21,160 nt of DNA from an uncultured Bacilli bacterium. Its GTDB lineage: Bacteria; Bacillota_I; Bacilli_A; RF39; UBA660. The DNA lies in NCBI GenBank assembly GCA_910580185.1, contig CAJTWC010000011.1, forward strand, positions 1-21,160. Direction: 5' to 3'. The notes under the pieces were generated by a model that worked only from the letters and a program-made list of their open reading frames with translations, searched no databases and was not told the DNA's origin. Both the position numbers and the translations under genes were made by a program. Positions 6,743 to 14,550 of the stretch are shown here, piece after piece. Position 1 is the first letter of the stretch; every line of letters starts with the position of its first letter.

Positions 6743-7939
6743 TTAATTTACCCTACCCTTATCAACTATAACCTTATCTTCCACGTTTGTTTTTAATAGT
6801 TTATTTAATAATAAAGTTGGATAACCTGCATAAGGAATATCATATTTTACTACACCTGCTACTTGCTTTTCTTTAACGGCGAATAAATCGATTGTTTCGT
6901 TATTATCTCCCTTGGTTATAAATTCTAAGTTTCCTTTACTATCACGTCTTATCATTACAACCCTATGAACAACATAATAACCATCCATCTTATATCTTAT
7001 TACTTCACCTTTTTTTATCTTATTAACATCCTTATCTTGAATGATTACTATATCTCCTTTTTTTATTTTAGGATACATACTATTACTTGCTATTACAAGT
7101 GGCTCAATAGGAAACATACCAAGTCCAAAACAAAGCATTAAAATAACAACTACTATCATTGCTAACAAGCCTTTTACACCAACAACCTTAGTGTCTTTTT
7201 TCTTTAGTGTTTTATCCATTTTATTAATCATATAGTTAATATAAATATATGAGAAAAATGGAATACTTGCATTTAAGATTGATTGGGTTGCCCAGTTTAT
7301 ATCAGGAAGGATTGGTAGAATGTATAGTACAAGCTGGAAAACTGAGGCATAAATAATTGATACTTTATAACCCGCAAAATAAGATATATAAGTTAAATAT
7401 AAATTAATTATTAAACTAGGCGCAAGCGTTTGTAAAATAAATTCTAAAGTTGTAAGTCTAGTTGCAAAATAAGTATCAAATTTATAAACGTTTAAATCTG
7501 TTAGCACAAATATAATTGATATTAAAAAAGCCCACAATAAAACTTTTTTCTTACCACAATTATTTATCATATAAAATCTAGTATATTCTTTTACCATTAC
7601 AATTGGTAAAAAGGTCCATAAGTTTAATAATATACCTTTAAACGTATTATCATACGGATTATAAGCAAAACCTTTTACGTAACCTAAGAAAAAGTAAATT
7701 AAAAAGTATATAAGTGTTGTAGCTATAACATAGAATTTTACTTCTTTTTTATATTTATTATTTTCTATTACGTAGTTTTTAAAAAAGAAAAAAGTAATTA
7801 CACCAATAAAAATCCATAAAAGAGGTTTTATAACATAAGTATAAGAAGAACCAAAAACCAAAGAAACTTTGGTTATTTCAAATATGGAAGACAATAATAT
7901 TATCATAATTAAAATAATAATCTTAATTTGTTTTTTCAT
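6743..7939 (-). CDS. Ser-His (SipW/archaeal/ER-type) signal peptidase with large multi-TM N-terminal domain
   Basis: The last 120 residues are a type I signal peptidase of the SipW/archaeal/ER class. The nucleophile region is SNSMYP with S287. The general base position is His (H325 in YYVVHRV) rather than the Lys of ordinary bacterial enzymes. Box E is KGDNN at 343-347, with a further Asp at 351. The catalytic domain follows a TM at about 255-276. Before it lie about 240 residues with some six to eight hydrophobic segments, not seen in B. subtilis SipW (about 190 residues). GAGGGG lies 8 bases before the ATG. It is the last gene of the 9760-6743 unit, directly behind three likely substrates. 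It most likely cleaves all six cargo-type proteins here; the extra membrane domain may bind substrate or partners. Confidence 0.85.
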   Translation of the reverse strand: MKKQIKIIILIMIILLSSIFEITKVSLVFGSSYTYVIKPLLWIFIGVITFFFFKNYVIENNKYKKEVKFYVIATTLIYFLIYFFLGYVKGFAYNPYDNTFKGILLNLWTFLPIVMVKEYTRFYMINNCGKKKVLLWAFLISIIFVLTDLNVYKFDTYFATRLTTLEFILQTLAPSLIINLYLTYISYFAGYKVSIIYASVFQLVLYILPILPDINWATQSILNASIPFFSYIYINYMINKMDKTLKKKDTKVVGVKGLLAMIVVVILMLCFGLGMFPIEPLVIASNSMYPKIKKGDIVIIQDKDVNKIKKGEVIRYKMDGYYVVHRVVMIRRDSKGNLEFITKGDNNETIDLFAVKEKQVAGVVKYDIPYAGYPTLLLNKLLKTNVEDKVIVDKGRVN

Positions 7940-7968
7940 ATTTTAATCCCCTCTTTACTACTAATATT

Positions 7969-8571
7969 TTAATCAGCAATGTATTTAACTATTAAATATA
8001 AATATTTTCTTTCTCCTTGTAAGTTATAGGATACCGTCACTTTGGCTGCTTCGGTATTTTCTCTCCAAGTGATTTTTGTATTAAAGTTTAACGTAACTTC
8101 ACAGCTTTCTCCTGGTTTTAATGTAGTTTTTGAAATAGTTGCACTAACATCTTTTAACATTCCACCAGTATTTTCGGTTATTTCTGCAGTAACTTCCCCA
8201 TCAGTATAATCTAAAACCGTAGGATTAGTAAATGCTATTTTAAAAACCGTCTTATTATTAACTGAAGTTATCATTCCTAAATACTTAGTGTATGTGATAT
8301 ATACTGTATCATTTTCCCATGTCTCGCTTGTAAAAGAAACTTTATACTGAACGTTTGAAGCGGTATGATACCTGTTATTTTTATTGTCTAACAAAATTGG
8401 TTCAGTAGGAAGTTTAGTACCACCATAATATTCTACCGTCGAGGCTGTTCCATTAATGGTTAACGTTTCAAAAAAGAAAGCGTATCCAACCGATGAAGTA
8501 ATAACAAGAAATGCTACCACGATGGTTATTAAATATAACGGGTTATTTATTATTATTTTTATCTTTTTCAC
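7969..8571 (-). CDS. SipW-cognate TasA-like exported protein, longer subfamily (copy B)
   Basis: Protein of 200 residues with a signal peptide ending in SSVGYA and followed by FFFETLTINGTASTVEYYGG. A beta-rich region follows, with the TVFKIAFTNPTVLDYTDGEV and TTLKPGESCEVTLNF blocks and an aromatic C-terminus (ERKYLYLIVKYIAD). It clearly pairs with the next gene upstream: both share EYYGG/DYYNG, LPT-PI-L, RYH and the LQGE-R/K-Y-Y-IVKY tail, which separates them from the 164-172-residue cargoes. The start is doubtful. The GTG used here has AGG directly against it, while AGGTGA would be well placed for an ATA ten bases further in. Possible roles are a minor fibre subunit, tip or anchor. Confidence 0.75.
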   Translation of the reverse strand: MKKIKIIINNPLYLITIVVAFLVITSSVGYAFFFETLTINGTASTVEYYGGTKLPTEPILLDNKNNRYHTASNVQYKVSFTSETWENDTVYITYTKYLGMITSVNNKTVFKIAFTNPTVLDYTDGEVTAEITENTGGMLKDVSATISKTTLKPGESCEVTLNFNTKITWRENTEAAKVTVSYNLQGERKYLYLIVKYIAD

Positions 8572-8617
8572 CTATCATATAGATATTAACACAAAAACAT
8601 TTTAAAAACAATTAAAA

Positions 8618-9217
8618 CTACTCATTATCCCAGCCACGATATTTAACAATAAAATAAAAGTATCTTTTTTCACCCTGAAGTTCATAAGAAATAGTTGCTT
8701 TTATATCCTGGTCTTCTAATCTAGATAAAAAATTAGATGTGATTGTTAATTTAACTTCTACTGATTCACCTGGATTAATAGTTGTTTTAGAAAGAGAACC
8801 TGATGCACTTTTTATATAACCTAAATCATTATTTAATATCTCCGTAGTAATTTGTCCGTTAGTATAAGGAAGTTCTGTTGGATTGGTAAATGAAATCGTA
8901 TAAGTAATGGTTTTTCTTGAAATAGCTATTCCTGACCCTTTATTCCATATCGTAATAAAAGTATCACCAACCCAGTAATCCTTTCTCCACGTTAACTTAC
9001 TTCTTGTTGTATCATACTCATGATACCTATTTTCTGATGGTACCAACATAATAGGATTAGTAGGAAGCATGTTACCATTATAGTAATCAACCGTTGAAGC
9101 AACACCATTTATAGTTAAAGTATCCCTAAAAAAGGCGTATCCAACAGATAATGATAAAATTAAAAATGCTATTCCCACAGTAATAACGTATAATTTATTT
9201 TTAACTTTATTTTTCAT
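8618..9217 (-). CDS. SipW-cognate TasA-like exported protein, longer subfamily (copy A)
   Basis: Protein of 199 residues with signal peptide ending LSLSVGYA, then FFRDTLTINGVASTVDYYNG. The mature part carries YTISFTNPTELPYTNGQI and TTINPGESVEVKLTI, beta-sandwich blocks aligning with the downstream paralogue, and ends EKRYFYFIVKYRGWDNE. GGTGA lies close before the ATG. It lies 24 bp after the 172-residue cargo and 46 bp before its paralogue, as part of the cargo x3 plus peptidase unit. The two long copies probably arose by tandem duplication and have diverged strongly in the middle (TRSKLTWRKDYWVGD against VQYKVSFTSETWEND). The shared pattern suggests the same fold with altered surfaces. The TasA/CalY class is well supported; the specific role is not known. 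Confidence 0.78.
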   Translation of the reverse strand: MKNKVKNKLYVITVGIAFLILSLSVGYAFFRDTLTINGVASTVDYYNGNMLPTNPIMLVPSENRYHEYDTTRSKLTWRKDYWVGDTFITIWNKGSGIAISRKTITYTISFTNPTELPYTNGQITTEILNNDLGYIKSASGSLSKTTINPGESVEVKLTITSNFLSRLEDQDIKATISYELQGEKRYFYFIVKYRGWDNE

Positions 9218-9241
9218 TTTATCACCAACTTATTTTATAGT

Positions 9242-9760
9242 TTATGAAGTTATTTGTTCATAATTTAACCTAATACTAAACTGAACGTCACTAGAAGATA
9301 TATTAGAGTTTTCATCCCACATAACTTTTATTGTAAATGTCTGTGTTTCATTTTGGGATAATCTTTTTCCTTGGTTTTCTTCTAATCCTATGTATGATAC
9401 TTTAATTGATGTATCCGCTCTTAAGTTTTGTTCTTCAATACTTTTTAGTATAGCGGGTATGGTTCCTTTATTTGTTATGGTTACTGGTATAGTTACGTAA
9501 GAACCAGGAAACTCTAGTTTATTTACCGTTACGTTTAAAGTGTTTTTATCACTTGAGATGGTTGCAAGAGAATTAGCTTCACAAACACTAGTTAATCCAA
9601 TGCAAACGGGTTCTCCGATACTAGTGAATTCAACATCAAATGTTCCTTGGGCAGATGCTGTACCATTTATTTCTAGGTTTTCACTAAAAATAGCATAGCC
9701 AACTGATATTGCTATTAAAAATGATATAACACCAATGATTAAAATGCTCTGCTTCTTCAT
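9242..9760 (-). CDS. SipW-cognate TasA/camelysin-like exported protein (172 aa)
   Basis: Signal peptide MKKQSILIIGVISFLIAISVGYA is followed by IFSENLEINGTASAQGTFDVEF, then a beta-rich region with VTITNKGTIPAILKSIEEQNL, WDENSNISSSDV and a final FSIRLNYEQITS. It is a close paralogue of the 171-residue protein just upstream, sharing the layout almost throughout. It differs by an inserted cysteine pair (CIGLTSVCEAN, about residues 53-63) that could form an extracellular disulphide. AAGGTG lies 5 bases before the ATG. It starts the 9760-6743 unit from its own promoter, behind the terminator of the 171-residue gene. It is probably a second fibre subunit or cap made in lower amounts; this is inference. 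Confidence 0.82.
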   Translation of the reverse strand: MKKQSILIIGVISFLIAISVGYAIFSENLEINGTASAQGTFDVEFTSIGEPVCIGLTSVCEANSLATISSDKNTLNVTVNKLEFPGSYVTIPVTITNKGTIPAILKSIEEQNLRADTSIKVSYIGLEENQGKRLSQNETQTFTIKVMWDENSNISSSDVQFSIRLNYEQITS

Positions 9761-9786
9761 ACTTACACCTTCTTATGCTATAAATA

Positions 9787-9816
9787 ATAATATCATTTAT
9801 TAAATTTGTAGGTCAA
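9787..9816 (-). promoter_or_regulatory. Promoter of the three-cargo/peptidase unit
   Basis: Minus-strand TTGACC, an 18-base spacer and TATTAT, lying between the terminator of the upstream cargo gene and the ribosome binding site of the next. Confidence 0.6.
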
Positions 9817-9835
9817 CCACATAGTTATAAAATGT

Positions 9836-9864
9836 AAAGAAAAAAGATAGGAATTTCCTATCTT
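9836..9864 (-). terminator. Strong terminator after the first TasA-like gene
   Basis: AAGATAGGAA and TTCCTATCTT form a perfect 10-bp stem with a very tight loop, directly after the stop codon and followed on the minus strand by a T-rich run. It separates the 171-residue cargo from the unit downstream. Confidence 0.85.
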
Positions 9865-9867
9865 AAA

Positions 9868-10383
9868 TTATTGTGCTTGTTCGTAGTTTAATTGAATTTT
9901 AAATTCTACGTTTTCTGATGATGTATTAACATCTTTATCCCATTCTACTTTTATAGTCATAGATTGAGTTTCGTTTTGGTTAATAGCTGCATCACTTGCT
10001 GCAATACCAGTATATGTTACTTTTACTGCTCTATTTGCTTGTGTTAAACCAGTTTCAGTAATATCTTTTAACTTAGCTGGAACAGATCCTTTGTTAGTTA
10101 TCGTAACTGGGATTTCAACATAAGCACCTGGATAATCAAGTTTGTTAACTTTTACTGTTAAAGTATTTTTATCAGCGCTTATTACAGCAATATCATTAGT
10201 ACCTTCAACGTCTGTATAACCAACTTTATTAATATTTCCTACTTCAGTAAATTCAACGTCAAAATTACCTTTTGCTGTTGCAGTACCATTAACATTTAAA
10301 GTTTCACTAAATAATGCATAACCAACTGCTACTGCTAAAACAAATGCGATAACACCAATTATTGCGATATTTTGTTTTTTCAT
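9868..10383 (-). CDS. SipW-cognate TasA/camelysin-like exported protein, possible major subunit (171 aa)
   Basis: Signal peptide MKKQNIAIIGVIAFVLAVAVGYA precedes LFSETLNVNGTATAKGNFDVEF. By analogy with TasA, cleavage is expected at the GYA junction. The mature part, about 148 residues, is rich in Thr, Val and Asn with alternating strand pattern, has no cysteine, and ends EFKIQLNYEQAQ. Known TasA-family proteins and the archaeal bundling pilin assemble by donor-strand exchange, and the free N-terminal ETLNVNGTAT strand would suit that. GGAG lies 7 bases before the ATG. It has a near-consensus promoter and a 10-bp-stem terminator, the cleanest monocistronic unit of the locus, which suggests high expression and a bulk structural role. 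Family call strong, assembly mode inferred. Confidence 0.84.
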   Translation of the reverse strand: MKKQNIAIIGVIAFVLAVAVGYALFSETLNVNGTATAKGNFDVEFTEVGNINKVGYTDVEGTNDIAVISADKNTLTVKVNKLDYPGAYVEIPVTITNKGSVPAKLKDITETGLTQANRAVKVTYTGIAASDAAINQNETQSMTIKVEWDKDVNTSSENVEFKIQLNYEQAQ

Positions 10384-10415
10384 AACTTATCTCCTCTCCT
10401 TTATTATCTAAATAT

Positions 10416-10444
10416 AGAATACATTTATTTTTTTCTTTAGTCAA
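10416..10444 (-). promoter_or_regulatory. Promoter of the 171-residue TasA-like gene
   Basis: Minus-strand TTGACT, a 17-base spacer and TATTCT, about 33 bases before the ATG and right after the lysozyme terminator. Confidence 0.65.
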
Positions 10445-10452
10445 TAGAATTT

Positions 10453-10480
10453 AAAAAAGTTAACACTTTAATGTGTTAAC
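10453..10480 (-). terminator. Terminator of the GH25 lysozyme gene
   Basis: GTTAACAC and GTGTTAAC form a perfect 8-bp stem with a 6-nt loop followed by six T on the minus strand, immediately after the stop codon. Confidence 0.88.
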
Positions 10481-11446
10481 CTATATCGTAAGTACCTGTC
10501 CTGGATATATTTTATTTGGATTACTACCTATAACTGATTTATTTTTTTCATATAATTTTTGCCATGTTGTTCCATACTTGCTTGCAATACCACTTAACGT
10601 ATCATTCTTTTTTACTATGTACGTAGTAGGGTTAATAGAGTTATTTCCCGGAATTTTTATTATTTGACCAGGATATATCTTATTTGGATTACTTATGTTA
10701 TTATAACTTGCAAGTTTTTGGTAAGTCGTACCATATTTACTTGCAATACCACTTAATGTATCATTCTTTTTTACAACGTAATTTATTTCTTCGGTAGGTT
10801 TTTCTGGCTTTTCAGGTTCTTCTGGAATACTTCCATTATAGTTATTTAAGTTATTTTCTTTTATTATAGAAGGATAATCTTTGTAAGCTATATCTAAGTC
10901 AACGTTACCACTTATACCAGGTATTCTCCCTTTTGAAGAGTACTGCCACATACCAAACTCTTTATTATACGTAGGTTTACTACTCCACTCGGCAAGCCAC
11001 TTGTCATATTTGTTAAGCTCGCTTGAATTTAACTTATTATTTAAATAATCTAAGTTAGCGTATATCATTGCGTAGTAACCGGCATCTTCTACCATCTTAC
11101 AAAACGTGCTTGCTATATCAACTAAGGTATCACCTCTTACTGAAGCTGTTCTATCTGATGATTCCATATCTATTACAACCGGATATAAAGGTTTATAATT
11201 TTTAATCAAATTAATAAAACCTTCAGCCTCTTTTTTAGCGCCTGCTACATCAGTTGCATAAGAAAAGTGATATAAACCGTAAGGAACACCAATACTTTCT
11301 AAACCAGAAATATTTTGTTTATAATTTCTATCTTCATAAAAAGCTCCATAACTAGTTCTTACCATGGCAAAATCTATGTTACCTTTTAAAGCATTAAAAT
11401 CAATAGTTCCTTGGTGATGACTTATATCGATTCCTCTTCTTTCCAT
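10481..11446 (-). CDS. GH25 lysozyme with two C-terminal LysM domains
   Basis: Peptidoglycan muramidase that cuts the MurNAc-GlcNAc bond. The GH25 barrel is at residues 1-195: GIDISHHQG at 5-13 (D7), VVIDMES at 90-96 (D93, E95), MWQYS at 166-170 and VDLD at 182-185. A Pro/Glu linker (207-220) leads to LysM1 (223-266) and LysM2 (276-321), which bind glycan. The LysM units are nearly repeated at DNA level, so the second is a recent copy. The start is set at the second ATG (GAGGGGG 7 bases upstream). No signal peptide precedes the catalytic domain, as in phage endolysins, so export must be explained otherwise. It lies just downstream of a small two-TM protein and a cell-wall deacetylase, and just before the fibre locus. 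Confidence 0.92.
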   Translation of the reverse strand: MERRGIDISHHQGTIDFNALKGNIDFAMVRTSYGAFYEDRNYKQNISGLESIGVPYGLYHFSYATDVAGAKKEAEGFINLIKNYKPLYPVVIDMESSDRTASVRGDTLVDIASTFCKMVEDAGYYAMIYANLDYLNNKLNSSELNKYDKWLAEWSSKPTYNKEFGMWQYSSKGRIPGISGNVDLDIAYKDYPSIIKENNLNNYNGSIPEEPEKPEKPTEEINYVVKKNDTLSGIASKYGTTYQKLASYNNISNPNKIYPGQIIKIPGNNSINPTTYIVKKNDTLSGIASKYGTTWQKLYEKNKSVIGSNPNKIYPGQVLTI

Positions 11447-11505
11447 ATTCATTCCCCCTCACTACTATTAGATGAGAAGAAAAGAAGTGTGCGTAATTAT
11501 TAAGC

Positions 11506-11529
11506 CAAAAAAATACGCTTCGAGCGTAT
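11506..11529 (-). terminator. Terminator after the small two-TM gene
   Basis: ATACGCT and AGCGTAT form a 7-bp stem with a 3-nt loop (CGA on the minus strand) and a run of T after it. It ends the deacetylase/small-protein unit. Confidence 0.78.
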
Positions 11530-11530
11530 A

Positions 11531-11785
11531 TTATTTTCTTTTACTTAACCATATTTTTTTAATAAAGTTTATACCTAGTGTTGATAAGAAAAATCCGGCA
11601 CAAGGCACTACTGCTCCAAAGTATGGGTTAGTAGTATCTGCTACTTTTAAGTATAAAACCGCAAATATATAAGTTAAAATAATTATTAATACTCTTCTTA
11701 AAGCACTTGTTTCCCAAGCCTTATCCCCTTCTACTCTTTTATTTCTTTTTTCAATTTCTTCAATTCTCTTTTCTAAATCTTTCAT
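11531..11785 (-). CDS. Small coiled-coil plus two-TM membrane protein
   Basis: Protein of 84 residues. An N-terminal helical, charged stretch (KDLEKRIEEIEKRNKRVEGDKAWETS, about residues 2-27) is followed by two membrane segments (about 30-49 and 57-78) and a basic end. I recall small conserved bacterial and archaeal proteins with the same KAWETS-RR block before the first TM, but have no function for them. The start is at an internal ATG because AAGGAG lies 5 bases before it. A longer frame would run into the upstream gene. It lies 10 bp after the deacetylase and upstream of the signal-less lysozyme. A holin-like partner for that lysozyme is conceivable on layout alone, but nothing in the sequence proves it. 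Confidence 0.65.
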   Translation of the reverse strand: MKDLEKRIEEIEKRNKRVEGDKAWETSALRRVLIIILTYIFAVLYLKVADTTNPYFGAVVPCAGFFLSTLGINFIKKIWLSKRK

Positions 11786-11795
11786 ACATACTCCT

Positions 11796-13211
11796 TTAAT
11801 TATTAACATGTTGATGTACCACGGGACTATCCATGGTGAGTGGTGCAAAGGTGTATCCATTTGCAAGTCCAAATTCTATTATTCTTTCTACCGAATCAAC
11901 GGTATATGACTTTATGTCGTGCATTAATACTACGTTAGGTTCGCCTTCTTTTATGCTACTAGTTACGTTTTCAACTATCTTATTTGGATCTTTGGTGTTA
12001 CCAGCATCTCCTGACATTATAGTCCAGTCAAAGTATCTAAATCCTATTTCTTCTACTTTTTTTGTTAAATCTGTCATTATCATTGTTCTATATTTCCTAC
12101 TTATCGTGTTACTACTTCCACCTGGAAACCTAATTACAGTTGATTCTATTTCTGTGTGTTCTTTTACTTTATTTTGGATTTTAAGTAAATCCTCCATATA
12201 AGCATCTATTCCAGCATATATAAGTCCATAATTATGGGTGTAACTATGAAGTCCTACGGTATGACCTTCGTCTGCTTCTCTTTTTAATAAGTCGTTATAA
12301 TTATTGTTATATCCAGTTACAAAAAACGTTACCTTAACATCATATTTTTTTAATATATCAAGAAGTCTTGCAGTATGTGCTCCTGGTCCGTCATCAAAAG
12401 TTAAATATATTACTTTACTTCCAAGTTCTCCAGCTTTATACTTGTTTTTTGGAAACACTTTAACTATTCTATTTACTCTTGTTTCGTTACCATATTCATC
12501 ACTTACTGAATATATAAGTTCGTAAGTTCCCTTTTTAGATGTATCAACATTTCCTGTTACCTTAACATTTTCTGTTACATTACCATCACAATCATCAACT
12601 GCAACATAGCCCGGTTCTTTATACTTAGAACCTACTGATAAATATATAATATTTTCTTCATTTAAAATAATTGTTGGCCCTTTATTATCCATAATGTTAA
12701 CATCAAACTCTTTTCTAGTGGTGTTACCAGATGAATCTGATACCTTATATATTATTTTATTATCTTTAATTTTATACTTAACTTTATCCGATATATCACC
12801 ATCATAATTATCAGTTGCGGTTATCTTAACATTTTCCGTTTTACCATTTGGGCAAACGTTTGCAAAAGAACCTTCAATTACTAATTCTGGCTTTTTGGTA
12901 TCTACTACCGTTACTTTTTTACTCTTAGTTAAATGAGCATCTTTATAATCTGCAATGTACGTTAACGTATAGGTACCTAATCTTTTGGTATTAACCGTTC
13001 CCTTTAGCTTATAATTTATTTTCTTACAATTAAACTTAGTACCATAGCATACATTTATTTTTTTATCTTTATATTTATTAAATACTTCTATTTTTTCATA
13101 ATCATTAAAATCATTTACGTATATATTACTTGCATAATAATTAACATAAAATAAGGAAAATAAAAAAGAAAAAGAAATTAATAATATTAATAAAAATCCT
13201 TTATTTTTCAT
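11796..13211 (-). CDS. Polysaccharide deacetylase (NodB family) with Ig-like/DUF5011 domains
   Basis: Exported wall enzyme, probably a peptidoglycan N-acetylglucosamine deacetylase of the PgdA type. An N-terminal membrane anchor (about 5-27) is followed by three beta-sandwich units: 38-103, 107-173 (DUF5011-like, KITATDNYDGDISDKVKY) and 177-252 (PGYVAVDDCDGNVTENVKV). The NodB domain covers 265-460 with TFDDG at 271-275 (D273, D274), HSYTH at 322-326 (metal ligands H322, H326), RFPGG at 361-365, DWTIMSGDA at 396-403 and LMHD with H431. All catalytic motifs are present. Cysteines come early in the protein (C55, C62, C120, C208). AAGGTG lies 5 bases before the ATG. Its role would be lysozyme resistance or wall remodelling; it leads the unit with the small two-TM gene. 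Confidence 0.92.
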   Translation of the reverse strand: MKNKGFLLILLISFSFLFSLFYVNYYASNIYVNDFNDYEKIEVFNKYKDKKINVCYGTKFNCKKINYKLKGTVNTKRLGTYTLTYIADYKDAHLTKSKKVTVVDTKKPELVIEGSFANVCPNGKTENVKITATDNYDGDISDKVKYKIKDNKIIYKVSDSSGNTTRKEFDVNIMDNKGPTIILNEENIIYLSVGSKYKEPGYVAVDDCDGNVTENVKVTGNVDTSKKGTYELIYSVSDEYGNETRVNRIVKVFPKNKYKAGELGSKVIYLTFDDGPGAHTARLLDILKKYDVKVTFFVTGYNNNYNDLLKREADEGHTVGLHSYTHNYGLIYAGIDAYMEDLLKIQNKVKEHTEIESTVIRFPGGSSNTISRKYRTMIMTDLTKKVEEIGFRYFDWTIMSGDAGNTKDPNKIVENVTSSIKEGEPNVVLMHDIKSYTVDSVERIIEFGLANGYTFAPLTMDSPVVHQHVNN

Positions 13212-13230
13212 ACTTACACCTTCTACGTTT

Positions 13231-13259
13231 ATTATAACACGGGTTTTAAAAAGTATAAA
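13231..13259 (-). promoter_or_regulatory. Candidate promoter of the deacetylase gene
   Basis: Minus-strand TTTATA, a 17-base spacer and a perfect TATAAT. The -35 is partial and abuts the hairpin that ends the previous gene. Confidence 0.45.
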
Positions 13260-13288
13260 GAAAATAACGGCATTATTTGTCGTTATTT
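13256..13288 (-). terminator. Probable terminator overlapping the ynbB-like stop codon
   Basis: AATAACG and CGTTATT form a 7-bp stem with an 11-nt loop holding the last coding bases, followed by an imperfect T run. Weaker than the other terminators here. Confidence 0.45.
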
Positions 13289-14529
13289 AAAAGCATACTA
13301 ACAGCTTTCATTACTGCTATTTTTCCATAAGGGTAAGTTAAACTTCCTTGTTGATATGCTATAAATGGTTCTCTAACAGGTCCGTCACAGGAAAGTTCAA
13401 TTGAAGATCCTTGTGTAAATGCTCCTGCTGCCATAACCACCTTATCATCATATCCAGGCATATCCCATGGAAGTGGTTTTGAAAATGAATCAACCGGTGA
13501 AGCGCCTTGAATACCACCGCAATATTCAACTAAGTCATGTTCGTTTCCAAATATTATGTTTTGAACAATGTCCGCTCTTTCTTCGTTATATTTAGGCTCT
13601 ACTTCATATCCTAAATCTTCTAATACTTTACTAGTTAATACTGCTGTTTTAAGACTTGATGAAACAACGCTAGGTGCCATAAAAATTCCTTGTAATATTT
13701 GCTTATTAATACCAAGGGTAGGACCCACTTCTCTACCTTCCCCAGGCAAGGTAAGTCTTTCTCCTGCTAGGTCTACCAATTCTTTTTTTCCTGCGATATA
13801 AGCTCCATTAGGGGCAATACCACCACCTAAGTTTTTTATTAAAGACCCAACTATTACGTCCGCTCCTACCTCTATTGGTGATTTATCACCTACAAATTCG
13901 CAATAACAATTATCAACCATTATAATTATATCTTTATCAATATCTTTAATAAATTTAATTACTTTTTCTAACTTACGCTCAGTAATACTTTTTCTAGTAG
14001 AATACCCTTTACTTCTTTGAATCTCTATTAATTTAACTTTTGTTTTACTAATGTAACTCTTTATTTTTTCATAATCAAAGTCATTATCTTTCAAATCTAT
14101 TTCACTATATTTAACACCAAACGATTTTAAAGAACTATTATTTTCTTTTATTCCAATTACTTCATGAAGCGTATCGTAAGGCGTTCCAGTAATACTAAGC
14201 ATAATATCACCAGGTCTTAAGTATGCAAATAAAGCTACACAAAGTGCATGTGATCCTGATATAAATTGACTTCTAACTAACGCATCTTCTGATCCTAAAA
14301 TCTCTGCAAAAACACGCTCTATCGCATCTCTACCCACGTCATCATAACCATATCCAGTCGTACTATTAAAATGAATTTCTGATATTTTGTTATTATTAAA
14401 TGCCTTTAATACCTTTAGACTATTTATATCACACATATCATCTATCCTTTTAAACTCTTCTTTTAAACTTTCTTCAGCTTTTATTACTAACGCTTTAGCT
14501 TTATCACTTATTCCAAAATCTTTATACAT
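13273..14529 (-). CDS. ynbB: Methionine gamma-lyase family / YnbB-type PLP enzyme
   Basis: Cytoplasmic fold-type I PLP enzyme of the aluminium-resistance/YnbB group, related to Cys/Met metabolism lyases; the true substrate of the group is unsettled. Seen: FNSTTGYGYDDVGRD at 55-68, SQFISGSHAL at 88-96, SITGTPYDTLHEVIG at 112-126, IEIQRSKGYSTRKS at 168-181, VDNCYCEFV at 205-213 and the PLP-lysine region GSLIKNLGGG with K232 predicted. At 418 residues it has the family's normal length and looks intact. GGAG precedes the ATG by about 12 bases, the longest SD spacing I noted here. It lies 21 bp after an unrecognised protein and may be co-transcribed with it. In other Firmicutes this gene often lies near glnA/hfq; that context is absent here. 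Confidence 0.9.
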   Translation of the reverse strand: MYKDFGISDKAKALVIKAEESLKEEFKRIDDMCDINSLKVLKAFNNNKISEIHFNSTTGYGYDDVGRDAIERVFAEILGSEDALVRSQFISGSHALCVALFAYLRPGDIMLSITGTPYDTLHEVIGIKENNSSLKSFGVKYSEIDLKDNDFDYEKIKSYISKTKVKLIEIQRSKGYSTRKSITERKLEKVIKFIKDIDKDIIIMVDNCYCEFVGDKSPIEVGADVIVGSLIKNLGGGIAPNGAYIAGKKELVDLAGERLTLPGEGREVGPTLGINKQILQGIFMAPSVVSSSLKTAVLTSKVLEDLGYEVEPKYNEERADIVQNIIFGNEHDLVEYCGGIQGASPVDSFSKPLPWDMPGYDDKVVMAAGAFTQGSSIELSCDGPVREPFIAYQQGSLTYPYGKIAVMKAVSMLLNNDK

Positions 14530-14550
14530 AGCATACCACTCCTTTTATAA

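Noticed and set aside
10581..10775. CRISPR-like or mobile repeat in the lysozyme gene
   Set aside because: The near-identical DNA segments are the two LysM domains in the same frame, an internal domain duplication.
11833..12525. Plus-strand open frames opposite the deacetylase gene
   Set aside because: The minus frame carries all NodB motifs; the plus frames are antisense shadows without initiation signals.
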